This document shows, piece after piece, positions 42,804-50,561 of a DNA stretch of 64,000 nucleotides (position 1 is the first letter of the stretch; the number at the start of each line of letters is the position of its first letter). Source of the stretch: Pleurocapsa minor GSE-CHR-MK 17-07R (GTDB lineage Bacteria; Chloroflexota; Anaerolineae; Aggregatilineales; Phototrophicaceae); contig JAHHHY010000003.1 in the NCBI GenBank assembly GCA_019359125.1, positions 1-64,000 of the forward strand, written 5' to 3'. A model generated the notes under the pieces. That model was not told the DNA's origin, ran no database searches, and was given only the letters and a program-made list of their open reading frames with translations. Both the position numbers and the translations under genes were made by a program.

Positions 42804-44381
42804 ATGTGGCAGCCCAATCGCCTTGAGCAAGAACGGCTCGACAAACTGAATGAAATTGAAGCGCGCGGCGTCTCCGCTTTTCCGGCGCGTGTGAAACGCA
42901 CGCACGAGGCTGCCGCTGCCATCGCCGCGTTTGAGTGGGCAGAAAGCAGAGCTGCGGGCAGCGAGCCAGCCGAGGTGCAGGTGACGGTGGCGGGCCGCAT
43001 CCGCCGTATCAACGTGAAGGGCAAAATTTCCTTCATGCATATCGAGGACGAAAGCGGCCGCGTGCAGTTGTTCCTGCGCATCAACGACATGGACGAAGCG
43101 CAGTATGCGCTGGTGGCCGACAAGCTGATCGACACGGACGACTTCGTGCAGGCCGAGGGCGTGATGATGCGCACCAAGGCCGGCGAGGTCAGCGTGCGCG
43201 TGACCGCCCTGACGCTGCTCTCGAAGTCGCTCAGCCCCCTGCCGGTCATCAAGCAGCAGGTGCAGGACGACGGCACGGTGCGCGAGTACGGACAGTTCAC
43301 CAATACCGAGGCGCGCTATCGCCAGCGTTATGCAGACCTGGCCGTCAACCAGGGCATCCGCGACACGTTTGTGCAGCGCGCGCGCATCATCCGCGCCATC
43401 CGCAGCTTCATGGACAGCGAAGGCTGCCTTGAGGTCGAGACGCCCATCCTGCAACCGCTGTATGGCGGCGCGGCGGCGCGCCCGTTCATCACGCACCATA
43501 ACCAGCTTGACGAAGACCTGTACCTGCGCGTCAGCTTCGAGCTGTACCTGAAGCGCCTGCTGGTGGGCGGATTCAGCGGCGTATACGAGCTGGGGCGCGA
43601 CTTCCGTAACGAGGGCGTGAGCTGGAAGCACAATCCCGAGTTCACGATGCTGGAATTTTACAAGGCCTATATCGATTATCACGGCGTCATGGACATGACC
43701 GAGCGCATGGTGTGCGCGGCAGTCGAGGCCGTGCATGGCTCGCGCCAGGCCCCGTTCAAGGACTATGTGATCGATTACACGCCCGGCTGGAAACGGCTGA
43801 CCATGCGCGAAGCGATCAAGGCCGAAACCGGTATCGACTATATGGACTTTCTCGACCGTGACGCCCTGGAAGCGCGCATCCGCCAGATGAACCCGCACGA
43901 CCTGGCGCCCGGTCAGCCGTGGGGCAAGCTGGTCGAATATCTGCTGGGCGAATACGTCGAGAAGAAGCTCATCCAGCCGACGTTTATCATCGATTACCCG
44001 CGCGATATTTCGCCCTTCGCCAAGCGCGTGTCCTATGACGATTTCCACGTCGAGCGCTTCGAGTTCTACATTGCCGGCATGGAGATGGGCAACGCGTTCA
44101 CCGAGCTGAACGACCCGCGCGACCAGGAAGCGCGTTTCCTCGACATGGCGCGCACGTTCCGCCCTGAGGATGATGACGCCGCGCCGATCGACCAGGACTA
44201 CCTGCGCGCCATGCGCTATGGCATGCCGCCCAACGGAGGCTTCGGCATGGGCATCGACCGCCTGGTGATGCTGATTACCAACCAGGACAGCATCCGTGAC
44301 GTGCTGCTGTATCCCGCGCTCAAGCAGCTCAAAGACGAGGGTGAGGGTGAGTCGGCGGCTGAAGAAGCGCCGGACGCGTGA
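42804..44381 (+). CDS. lysS: Lysyl-tRNA synthetase (class II)
   Basis: A 525-residue LysRS. An N-terminal OB-fold anticodon-binding domain (about 55-170) has VAGRIRRINVKGKISFMHIED. The class II catalytic core has motif 2 FRNEGVSWKHNPEFTMLEFY and motif 3 GFGMGIDRLVMLI near the end. It charges tRNA-Lys with lysine. The tail after residue 505 is acidic (DEGEGESAAEEAPDA), unusual but harmless. ATG 42804 has AGGAG ten bases upstream. Confidence 0.95.
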   Translation: MWQPNRLEQERLDKLNEIEARGVSAFPARVKRTHEAAAAIAAFEWAESRAAGSEPAEVQVTVAGRIRRINVKGKISFMHIEDESGRVQLFLRINDMDEAQYALVADKLIDTDDFVQAEGVMMRTKAGEVSVRVTALTLLSKSLSPLPVIKQQVQDDGTVREYGQFTNTEARYRQRYADLAVNQGIRDTFVQRARIIRAIRSFMDSEGCLEVETPILQPLYGGAAARPFITHHNQLDEDLYLRVSFELYLKRLLVGGFSGVYELGRDFRNEGVSWKHNPEFTMLEFYKAYIDYHGVMDMTERMVCAAVEAVHGSRQAPFKDYVIDYTPGWKRLTMREAIKAETGIDYMDFLDRDALEARIRQMNPHDLAPGQPWGKLVEYLLGEYVEKKLIQPTFIIDYPRDISPFAKRVSYDDFHVERFEFYIAGMEMGNAFTELNDPRDQEARFLDMARTFRPEDDDAAPIDQDYLRAMRYGMPPNGGFGMGIDRLVMLITNQDSIRDVLLYPALKQLKDEGEGESAAEEAPDA

Positions 44382-44466
44382 GAAGCTTGGCTAAGCCACC
44401 AGCACACGAACTCGTTCACACACCATTGAATCATCCAGCCTCACCCCGTTTCGCTTCGCTCAACCG

Positions 44467-44492
44467 CCCCTCATCCACGTTGTGGAGAGGGG
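44467..44492. repeat. Interspersed palindromic repeat, copy 2
   Basis: It matches 35-60 with three differences, having CCCCTC/GAGGGG arms and a CCAC/GTGG core. It is embedded in a larger imperfect palindrome from CCTCACCCC (44439) to GGGGTGAGG (44520), with a further small hairpin AAACCC...GGGTTT inside. It fills most of the gap between lysS and the PAS kinase. Confidence 0.6.
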
Positions 44493-44543
44493 CAAAAACC
44501 CGCAGGGTTTTGGGGTGAGGTTGTATGGTTCGTTCCAGCAAAT

Positions 44544-44573
44544 GCCAGCCCGTTCCCGTGACGCTGGCGTTTT
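44544..44573 (+). terminator. Possible terminator of lysS
   Basis: GCCAGC (44544-44549) pairs with GCTGGC (44563-44568) around a 13-base loop, followed by GTTTTG. The T run is short and the site is 160 bases from the stop, so assignment is tentative. Confidence 0.45.
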
Positions 44574-44676
44574 GAAACCTTCACAATCGTGCGGCACAAT
44601 TATCCCGTAGAATGAGGGCAACACAGCGCGGTTCCGGGAAACGGCGAGCTATCGCCATAAAGGTCGTCCACACACT

Positions 44677-45819
44677 ATGTCATCCACCAGCGGGCTTCCT
44701 GCACAATCCCTGATTGACGGGCTGGGACAAGGCATCCTGATTTTTGATGCCGACAATCACCTGCTGATGTCGAATCAGGCTGCCCGCCATATCCTCGGCG
44801 CTGACCTGCGCATGATCAAGGCGCAGGGATGGAAAGCAGTCACCGCGCTGTTTGGCGCGCGCCAGCCCAATCCCGACCATCTGCCCGAAGCTGCCCGTGC
44901 GCGCGCGCTGGCCTCGGAATACCCGGTGCGATTTCACGCCTTTTACGGCGGCGACTACCTGCCGTGTTTTGCCTCAGCGGTACGCGCCTCCAGCGGCGAC
45001 ATCTACACCATGATCACGCTGGAGCAGCCAGACTGGACGCCGATCACCGATCTGTTTGACACCTTCCTCAACGAAGTACACGAGAATTCGTCCAGCACGC
45101 GCGGCCATGCCGATCTGATCCTCGCCAGCCTGAAGCGGCCGAAGCCGAATGAGACGGTCGAAGGCCTGAGCAAGCGCATCGGCGGCTTTGCCGGGCTGAT
45201 CCAGACGCACATGCACCGCCTGATTCGGCTGGCCGACATGATGGCGCGCATGGAGCGCCTGCGCACCAATCATCTGCGCGACGAAGTGCAAAGCGCGACG
45301 CGAACGCTGGACCTGCGCGACTTCATCGAGGATTTCATCGAATCGCTGGGCGAAGACCATTTCCTCGACCCGGAAACCGAGAAGCAGGATTACCGCAGCC
45401 GCATCACCCTGAAGGTGCCATCGAACCTGCGCGTGCAGGCCTCGCCTGCCCACCTGTCGGCCGTATTGCGGGACATGCTGCGAAATGCTATCATGTACAG
45501 CATGATGGCGACGCCAATCGTGCTGTCTGCGCAGGAACATGACAGCGGCATTCAGCTCGATCTGAGCGACGAAGGCTATGGCATCCGCGCCAGCGAAACC
45601 GAGCGCGTGATCCTGCCTTTCCAGCGCGGGCGGCAGCCACAGATTATCAGCGAGTTTGGCTATGGCCTGAGCATTTATCTGTGCAAGGCGGAAGTGGAAG
45701 CCATGAACGGCCGGTTGTGGTTTGAAAGCGAAGAAGGTGTGGGGACGACATTCAGCATCAAGCTGCCGTCTGCTGCCAGCGCGCCTGCCAGCCGCTCGTC
45801 GTCGGGACGAAGCGCATAA
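44677..45819 (+). CDS. PAS-domain histidine kinase with altered H box
   Basis: A 380-residue cytosolic kinase-like protein. PAS-like domain about 8-120 (LGQGILIFDADNHLLMSNQAARHILG). The dimerisation helix follows, where the usual H-E-L-R-T-P box reads EVHENSSSTRG: histidine 135 and glutamate 136 are kept, but the proline and arginine are lost. The ATPase domain (about 255-365) has N box VLRDMLRNAIMYS, G1 DEGYGI and G2 EFGYGLSIY. It could still autophosphorylate, but the degenerate box makes this uncertain. There is no receiver nearby, and a terminator follows. Confidence 0.78.
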   Translation: MSSTSGLPAQSLIDGLGQGILIFDADNHLLMSNQAARHILGADLRMIKAQGWKAVTALFGARQPNPDHLPEAARARALASEYPVRFHAFYGGDYLPCFASAVRASSGDIYTMITLEQPDWTPITDLFDTFLNEVHENSSSTRGHADLILASLKRPKPNETVEGLSKRIGGFAGLIQTHMHRLIRLADMMARMERLRTNHLRDEVQSATRTLDLRDFIEDFIESLGEDHFLDPETEKQDYRSRITLKVPSNLRVQASPAHLSAVLRDMLRNAIMYSMMATPIVLSAQEHDSGIQLDLSDEGYGIRASETERVILPFQRGRQPQIISEFGYGLSIYLCKAEVEAMNGRLWFESEEGVGTTFSIKLPSAASAPASRSSSGRSA

Positions 45820-45855
45820 CCCACCCGTGCCTGCAATAATTTTGGATGTTTCGCG

Positions 45856-45888
45856 ATGCTTCTCCAATTATTCAGGGGAAGCATTTTT
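45856..45888 (+). terminator. Terminator of PAS kinase gene
   Basis: A 10-bp stem (45856-45865 with 45875-45884, one G-T pair) around a 9-base loop, followed by a TTTTTG run. It separates the kinase from the small membrane protein/serS unit. Confidence 0.85.
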
Positions 45889-45917
45889 GTTTGGAAAGTG
45901 GGGACACAGGCCGCATC

Positions 45918-46073
45918 ATGGAAAATCTGACGCCTGAGTTTTTCGACACCATCATCGTCGTCGTGATCATTATTGGCCTGGCCCTGGCTGCCGTGCGGCT
46001 GTATCGCGATTTCACGCGGCCGCTTCCGCCAGAGCGTCCTGTTTACCCGAAGGAAATCGAACCTCATGATTGA
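45918..46073 (+). CDS. Small single-helix membrane protein upstream of serS
   Basis: A 51-residue protein, MENLTPEFFDTII at the start, then one transmembrane helix (about 12-29) and a basic, Pro-rich tail (RPLPPERPVYPKE). No family was recognised. It overlaps the serS start by eight bases, so its translation is probably linked to serS. The short length makes it uncertain, but the clean hydrophobic segment followed by an arginine-rich turn looks like a real small membrane protein. Confidence 0.5.
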   Translation: MENLTPEFFDTIIVVVIIIGLALAAVRLYRDFTRPLPPERPVYPKEIEPHD

Positions 46074-47475
46074 TATTGCGCTGATTCGCGAGAAAACCGA
46101 CTGGGTGAAAGAGCAGATCGGCAAGCTGTATGATGCCGCCGCGCTGGAGCGGATCGACTCGATCGTCGCGCTGGACACCGAGCGCCGCGCCCTGATGACC
46201 CGCTCCGAGAACACCCAGGCCGCGCGCAACAAGCTGAACAAGCTGGTGGGCATGCTGCGCGGCAGCAAGTCGCTGGATGAGACGCGCCGCGCCCAGCTGG
46301 CCTGGCTGGCGACGCAGGCCATCAGCGCCGGGGATTATGACCGCGCCGCTGAGGCGATGTCGGGCACGCTGGCCGATGACGCGCCCGATGCACCCGCCGA
46401 CGCGGTAGCCAGCCTGATGACCGCGCTCGGCGGACTGGGCACGACCGTCGAGAGCCTGAACGATGCGCTGCGCCTGGTGGATGCCCGTCTGGAAGAGGCC
46501 ATGCTGTGGCTGCCCAACCTGCCCCACGAGAGCGTGCCTGTTTTCGAGAGCGAAGACAACAACAAGCCGTGGCCGCCCGAAGGCGCGATGCCCGCATTTG
46601 ACTTTGAGCCGAAAGCGCACTGGGACCTGGGCCCGGCGCTGGGCATCATCGACTTTGACAGCGGCATCAAGATTCACGGGTCACGCGGGTATGTGCTGCG
46701 CGGCGCCGGTGCCCGGCTTCAGCGCGCGCTGATCAGCTTCTTCCTGGATATGGCGCGCAAGGCGGGCTTCACCGAGTTTTACGTGCCCTATATGGTGCGC
46801 GAGGAAAACCTGTACGGCTCGGCCCAGCTGCCCAAGTTCCGCGACACGGTCTATGAAGACACCGACGCCGAGCTGTTCATGGTGCCCACGGCCGAAGTCG
46901 CGCTGACCAATATCCACCGCGACGACATCCTGGAGGAGGCCCAGCTTCCGCTGTACTACGTCGCGCATACGCCGTGCTTCCGCCGCGAAAAGATGAGCGC
47001 CGGGCGCGATGTGCGCGGCATCAAGCGCGTGCACCAGTTTGAAAAAGTCGAGATGTACAAGTTCACCACGCCGGAAACCAGCTATGCCGAGCTGGAAAGC
47101 CTGACCGAAGCCGCGTCAGATATCCTGCGCGCGCTGAAGCTGCCGTTCCGCCGCCTGGAAATCGTCAGCGGCGACCTGGGCTTCAGCGCCAGCAAGAAGT
47201 ATGACCTGGAGGTGTGGAGCGCGGGCTGCCAGGAATGGCTGGAAGTCAGCTCATGCAGCAACACCGAGGCTTTCCAGGCACGGCGCGCCAATATCAAGTA
47301 TCGCCCGGCCGAGGGCAAGCGCACGCAGTATGTGCACACGCTCAATGGCAGCGGGCTGGCCGCCCCGCGCGTGATGATCGCCATTCTGGAAAACAATCAG
47401 CAGGCCGATGGCTCGGTCGTGGTGCCGGATGTGCTGCGCCCGTATCTGGGCACCGATATCATCCTGCCGGAATAG
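46066..47475 (+). CDS. serS: Seryl-tRNA synthetase
   Basis: A 469-residue SerRS. The N-terminal helical arm (about 1-110) binds the long variable arm of tRNA-Ser. The class II core has motif 2 FRREKMSAGRDVRGIKRVHQFEKVEM and motif 3 NGSGLAAPRVMIAILENNQ. A long Ala/Asp-rich stretch in the arm (about 85-140) is slightly longer than usual. It charges tRNA-Ser. ATG 46066 overlaps the end of the small upstream gene, and AAGGAAAT lies nearby. A bidirectional terminator follows. Confidence 0.95.
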   Translation: MIDIALIREKTDWVKEQIGKLYDAAALERIDSIVALDTERRALMTRSENTQAARNKLNKLVGMLRGSKSLDETRRAQLAWLATQAISAGDYDRAAEAMSGTLADDAPDAPADAVASLMTALGGLGTTVESLNDALRLVDARLEEAMLWLPNLPHESVPVFESEDNNKPWPPEGAMPAFDFEPKAHWDLGPALGIIDFDSGIKIHGSRGYVLRGAGARLQRALISFFLDMARKAGFTEFYVPYMVREENLYGSAQLPKFRDTVYEDTDAELFMVPTAEVALTNIHRDDILEEAQLPLYYVAHTPCFRREKMSAGRDVRGIKRVHQFEKVEMYKFTTPETSYAELESLTEAASDILRALKLPFRRLEIVSGDLGFSASKKYDLEVWSAGCQEWLEVSSCSNTEAFQARRANIKYRPAEGKRTQYVHTLNGSGLAAPRVMIAILENNQQADGSVVVPDVLRPYLGTDIILPE

Positions 47476-47493
47476 GCAGTGCAGAACGAAAAC

Positions 47494-47534
47494 AAAAACG
47501 GTGAGCTGCCACATACTGGCAGCTCACCGTTTTT
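47494..47534. terminator. Bidirectional terminator after serS
   Basis: An 18-bp perfect stem (47494-47511 with 47517-47534) around a 5-base loop, with A and T runs on either side. It serves serS on the plus strand and the HEAT-repeat gene on the minus strand. Confidence 0.93.
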
Positions 47535-47571
47535 TATTGCGTATGCATCGCTGATCGAATGGGTCTTCCCG

Positions 47572-48057
47572 TTACAGATACGACACAGCGGCCAATGCGG
47601 CGCGTGCCCATGCGCGCACGGTCTCGTCATCATGCGACAGGTTCGCCTCCAGCGCGGCACGTCCGGCTGCGCCATACTGGCGGGCGATGCCCAGCGCCGC
47701 CACATAATTCACCTGCTCGTCCAGCTTGCCGTCGGTGCAGATATGCAGCAACGCGGGATACGCGCGTGCATCCCCGATCTGGCACAGCGACCAGACCGCG
47801 CTGTGGCGCATCTCCCACGCGCTGTGGCCCAGCACGCCCAGCAGGGCATCCACGCCCGCCGCGCCATCCGGCCGCTTGCCCAGGATGACCGCGCTGCGCC
47901 AGCGCCGTTCCAGGTCAGCCGCGTCATCAGCCACCAGCGCGACCAGGTCATCCGCTGCATCCGCCGCCAGCGCGGCCATATCAGCTTCCAGCTGCGCGGG
48001 CAAATCGGTCTGGCGCGTGAGGGCCAGGAATTCCTGATTTTCGCTCATATCAGACAT
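47572..48057 (-). CDS. HEAT-repeat protein
   Basis: A 161-residue soluble helical-repeat protein. At least three HEAT-like units are visible, e.g. GVDALLGVLGHSAWEMRHSAVWSLCQIGD and AYPALLHICTDGKLDEQVNYVAALGIARQYG. No catalytic residues, signal or helices for membranes. HEAT repeats mediate protein contacts and the partner is unknown. ATG 48057 was chosen; ATGs at 48048 and 48075 are alternatives and no clear ribosome-binding site separates them. It is alone on the minus strand between serS and the S9 peptidase gene. Confidence 0.75.
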   Translation of the reverse strand: MSDMSENQEFLALTRQTDLPAQLEADMAALAADAADDLVALVADDAADLERRWRSAVILGKRPDGAAGVDALLGVLGHSAWEMRHSAVWSLCQIGDARAYPALLHICTDGKLDEQVNYVAALGIARQYGAAGRAALEANLSHDDETVRAWARAALAAVSYL

Positions 48058-48123
48058 CCCATGTCGTGAAGTCAACCGGCACCAGTATAGCCAACCCGGC
48101 GCAAAATTACGCCAGCCTGAAGG

Positions 48124-50007
48124 CTACCGATAGATCACGTACCGCTCGAGAAATTTGAGCGTGGTGGCGAAGCTGGCCTCGATCGTCTCCGGTTTGCGCC
48201 AGCCGTGGCCTTCGCCCGGATACACCACATACTCGTGCGGCACACCGCGCGCACGCAGGGCCGCCGCCATCTGGTCGCTTTGACTACGCGGCACCACGTC
48301 ATCGTCTTCACCCTGCAACAGCAGCACGGGATCGCTGATTTTTTCGACGTTGAACAGGGGGGAGCGTTCGCGGTAGACAGCCGATGCTTCCGGCAGCCGA
48401 CCCAGCAGCGTCTCCGAATAATGCGCCTCGAACTTGAAGGTGGCCTCGCTGACCAGCGTGAACTGGTTGCCGATGCCATACAGGCTGACGCCCGCCGTCC
48501 AGAAGCCGGGCAGGTCCACCAGCGATTGCAGCACGGTATAGCCGCCCGCGCTGCCGCCATAAATCACGCGCCGTTCGGGGTCAATCTGGCCGGACTCCGC
48601 CAGCCAGCGTGCGCCAGCCACGCTGTCCTGCACGTCATACACGCCCCACTGGCCGCGATGTTTGTCTTTGTAAGCCTTGCCATAGCCGGTGCTGCCGCGA
48701 TGATTGACCAGCAGCACGGCATACCCGCGCGACGCGAAAAACTGCGCATCCATGTTGAAGGTCTGGCGCGCATGCGAGGTCGGCCCGCCGTGCACCATCA
48801 CGATCAGCGGCGGCTTCCCCCCGCTGGCGACGGTATAGCGCGCCGGTACAAGCAGCAGGCCATGCACCGTCTCGCCATCATAGCCCGTCCACGTGACCGG
48901 CGCGCACGGCGTAATCACGTCCTGCGGCATACGGGCAAACGGGTTCGCGCTGACAGGCCGCGCCGCATCCAGCCGCACGACGGCTTCCGGCCGGGTGGAC
49001 GACGATGCGATCACAATGCAGTCACCTTCGGCATTGGTATGTACCTGGCGGAAGTCGGTATAGTCCCCGGCCTGATCGGTCAGGTCGGTTTGCACGCCCG
49101 TGCGCGTATCAATCGATACCAGCCTGTGCGTCATCCCCTGCGAACGAACCAGCACCAGCGTGTGCGCATCGCGCCAGGCAAACGTGCGCAGGCCCTGCAC
49201 CCAGTTAGGCGTGGCATACTCGGCCTCATCGGACGCCAGCCGCGTCACCGTGCCTGTCGCCAGATCGCGCACATACGGCTGCCACCAGCCCGCCTCATCG
49301 CTGATGTAGGCCAGGCGCGTCCCGTCTGGCGAGAATTCCGGCTGAAACACCGAGATATCCGGGCCGCCAGCGACTGCCTGCCTGCCCACCACATACGGCA
49401 GTCCGGTCGCATCGGTTTGCAGCGAGGCCAGCCACAGCGTCGCGCTGTCCCACGGCATAGCGGGCGCATCCCACGCGATATAGGCCAGCAGCGCGCCATC
49501 CGGGCTGATCGCCGGCTGGGCCACAAAGCCATGCGCATCCACCAGCTTGCGCGGGAACTGCCTGCCATCGCTGTCTACCACCGCCAGCACATCTGCGCCC
49601 TCGTACTGATGGGCATAGACGACCCACGGCCAGCCTGCCGAAGGCGCAGTGACCGGCGCTGCCGCTGAACCAAACGCGGGCGTGATCGGCCGCGGATAGC
49701 CCGCAAAGCCGTCCAGGCGATACAGCATGCCCCCCGTGCCAATGACATACACGCGGTCGCCATTCAGCCAGAACTCCCCGCCGCCATAGCCCACGCCGCC
49801 GCGAATTTTGAAGCCGCGCTCGGTCAGGTCGCCCAGATGCTCGTGCTTCAGCGTCGCTTCTCCAGCCTTGCTCTCCAGCCACACGACCTCGCCGCTGTCC
49901 AGCAGGCGGGCATCCATCATCCGATAATTGGCCGCCATGCGCGCGGGCGTCAGCGGGCTTTTCCACAGGCCATAGGCGGACTGGGTGACGGGTCGCGAAT
50001 TGTGCAT
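48124..50007 (-). CDS. S9-family (acylaminoacyl/prolyl-type) peptidase
   Basis: A 627-residue cytosolic serine peptidase. An N-terminal beta-propeller (about 25-360), with blades such as ISPDGALLAYIAWD and FSPDGTRLAYISDE, gates access. The C-terminal alpha/beta-hydrolase (about 380-627) carries the nucleophile in YGGSAGGYT (Ser), the aspartate in QGEDDDVVP and the histidine in GEGHGW. Oligopeptides are the likely substrates. The chosen ATG 50007 begins MHNSRPVTQ; an upstream codon at 50046 overlaps a hairpin. A related role with the M42 peptidases in peptide turnover is plausible but inferred. Confidence 0.88.
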   Translation of the reverse strand: MHNSRPVTQSAYGLWKSPLTPARMAANYRMMDARLLDSGEVVWLESKAGEATLKHEHLGDLTERGFKIRGGVGYGGGEFWLNGDRVYVIGTGGMLYRLDGFAGYPRPITPAFGSAAAPVTAPSAGWPWVVYAHQYEGADVLAVVDSDGRQFPRKLVDAHGFVAQPAISPDGALLAYIAWDAPAMPWDSATLWLASLQTDATGLPYVVGRQAVAGGPDISVFQPEFSPDGTRLAYISDEAGWWQPYVRDLATGTVTRLASDEAEYATPNWVQGLRTFAWRDAHTLVLVRSQGMTHRLVSIDTRTGVQTDLTDQAGDYTDFRQVHTNAEGDCIVIASSSTRPEAVVRLDAARPVSANPFARMPQDVITPCAPVTWTGYDGETVHGLLLVPARYTVASGGKPPLIVMVHGGPTSHARQTFNMDAQFFASRGYAVLLVNHRGSTGYGKAYKDKHRGQWGVYDVQDSVAGARWLAESGQIDPERRVIYGGSAGGYTVLQSLVDLPGFWTAGVSLYGIGNQFTLVSEATFKFEAHYSETLLGRLPEASAVYRERSPLFNVEKISDPVLLLQGEDDDVVPRSQSDQMAAALRARGVPHEYVVYPGEGHGWRKPETIEASFATTLKFLERYVIYR

Positions 50008-50044
50008 AGGTGCTGATTCCTTTGGGCGAAGTGTCCGGGAAAGC

Positions 50045-50072
50045 AAAACGCCCCGCGGAAGCGAGGCGTTTT
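50045..50072. terminator. Hairpin upstream of S9 peptidase gene
   Basis: AAAACGCC (50045-50052) pairs with GGCGTTTT (50065-50072), extended by CGC/GCG around a GGAA tetraloop with one mismatch. Located 38 bases upstream of the start codon at 50007. It could be a terminator for read-through or a leader hairpin. Confidence 0.5.
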
Positions 50073-50487
50073 ATTAAGGCTGTGCGGGATGGCAAGAAGT
50101 TTCTTGAATTAAGTTTTTAGGTATCCCGCACGTTTTGTAACTTGAAAGTGAGTATAGGATGAACGGACGCGTTCGTCAAATGTCAGTTTTTCTCTCAAAT
50201 TGTATACAATCCGGCATTATCGTTAGTTCCATGATTCACGAAACTCCCGCGTTGAAAACGAACCGCATTTTAAGGAGATTTTACACGCGCTTAATCATAA
50301 TTCTCTCTCAGACAATCAACTATAATAAAGACAATCACAATTTTCTCAATTCTAATTCCATTATACGACGCAAATCGTGACGGCCTAACATTTGTATACT
50401 CTGCACAATCTTTCGCCTAAAAGGTCGATCGATGCGTTGGATGACATCCCGGCATCCTGCTCACCGAAATCGCGCAGGCCTGAATGC
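50073..50487. other. AT-rich intergenic region
   Basis: A 415-base stretch that is visibly AT-rich against its surroundings, especially 50140-50400. The 73-codon plus-strand frame in it (50159-50380) has no ribosome-binding site and looks accidental. TATAAT occurs at 50321-50326 without a good -35. It probably holds the promoter of the S9 peptidase gene; nothing else is seen. Confidence 0.4.
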
Positions 50488-50525
50488 AAAAAAACACGGG
50501 CGAGGGATGCGCTCCCCCGCCCGTG
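50488..50525 (-). terminator. Terminator of the L,D-transpeptidase gene
   Basis: An 8-bp perfect stem (50495-50502 with 50518-50525) with a 15-base loop, ending in a run of seven T on the minus strand. It lies 36 bases after the stop codon. Confidence 0.88.
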
Positions 50526-50561
50526 CAACAGGTCTCTCTGTTTACTTGCTGTATTGCCGGA

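Noticed and set aside
48205-49668. A 487-codon plus-strand frame inside the S9 peptidase gene
   Set aside because: The opposite strand has the complete propeller and catalytic triad. This frame is Arg/His/Gln-rich without any family.
50159-50380. A 73-codon frame in the AT-rich gap
   Set aside because: No ribosome-binding site, no hydrophobic or conserved pattern, and AT-rich sequence yields such frames by chance on its own.
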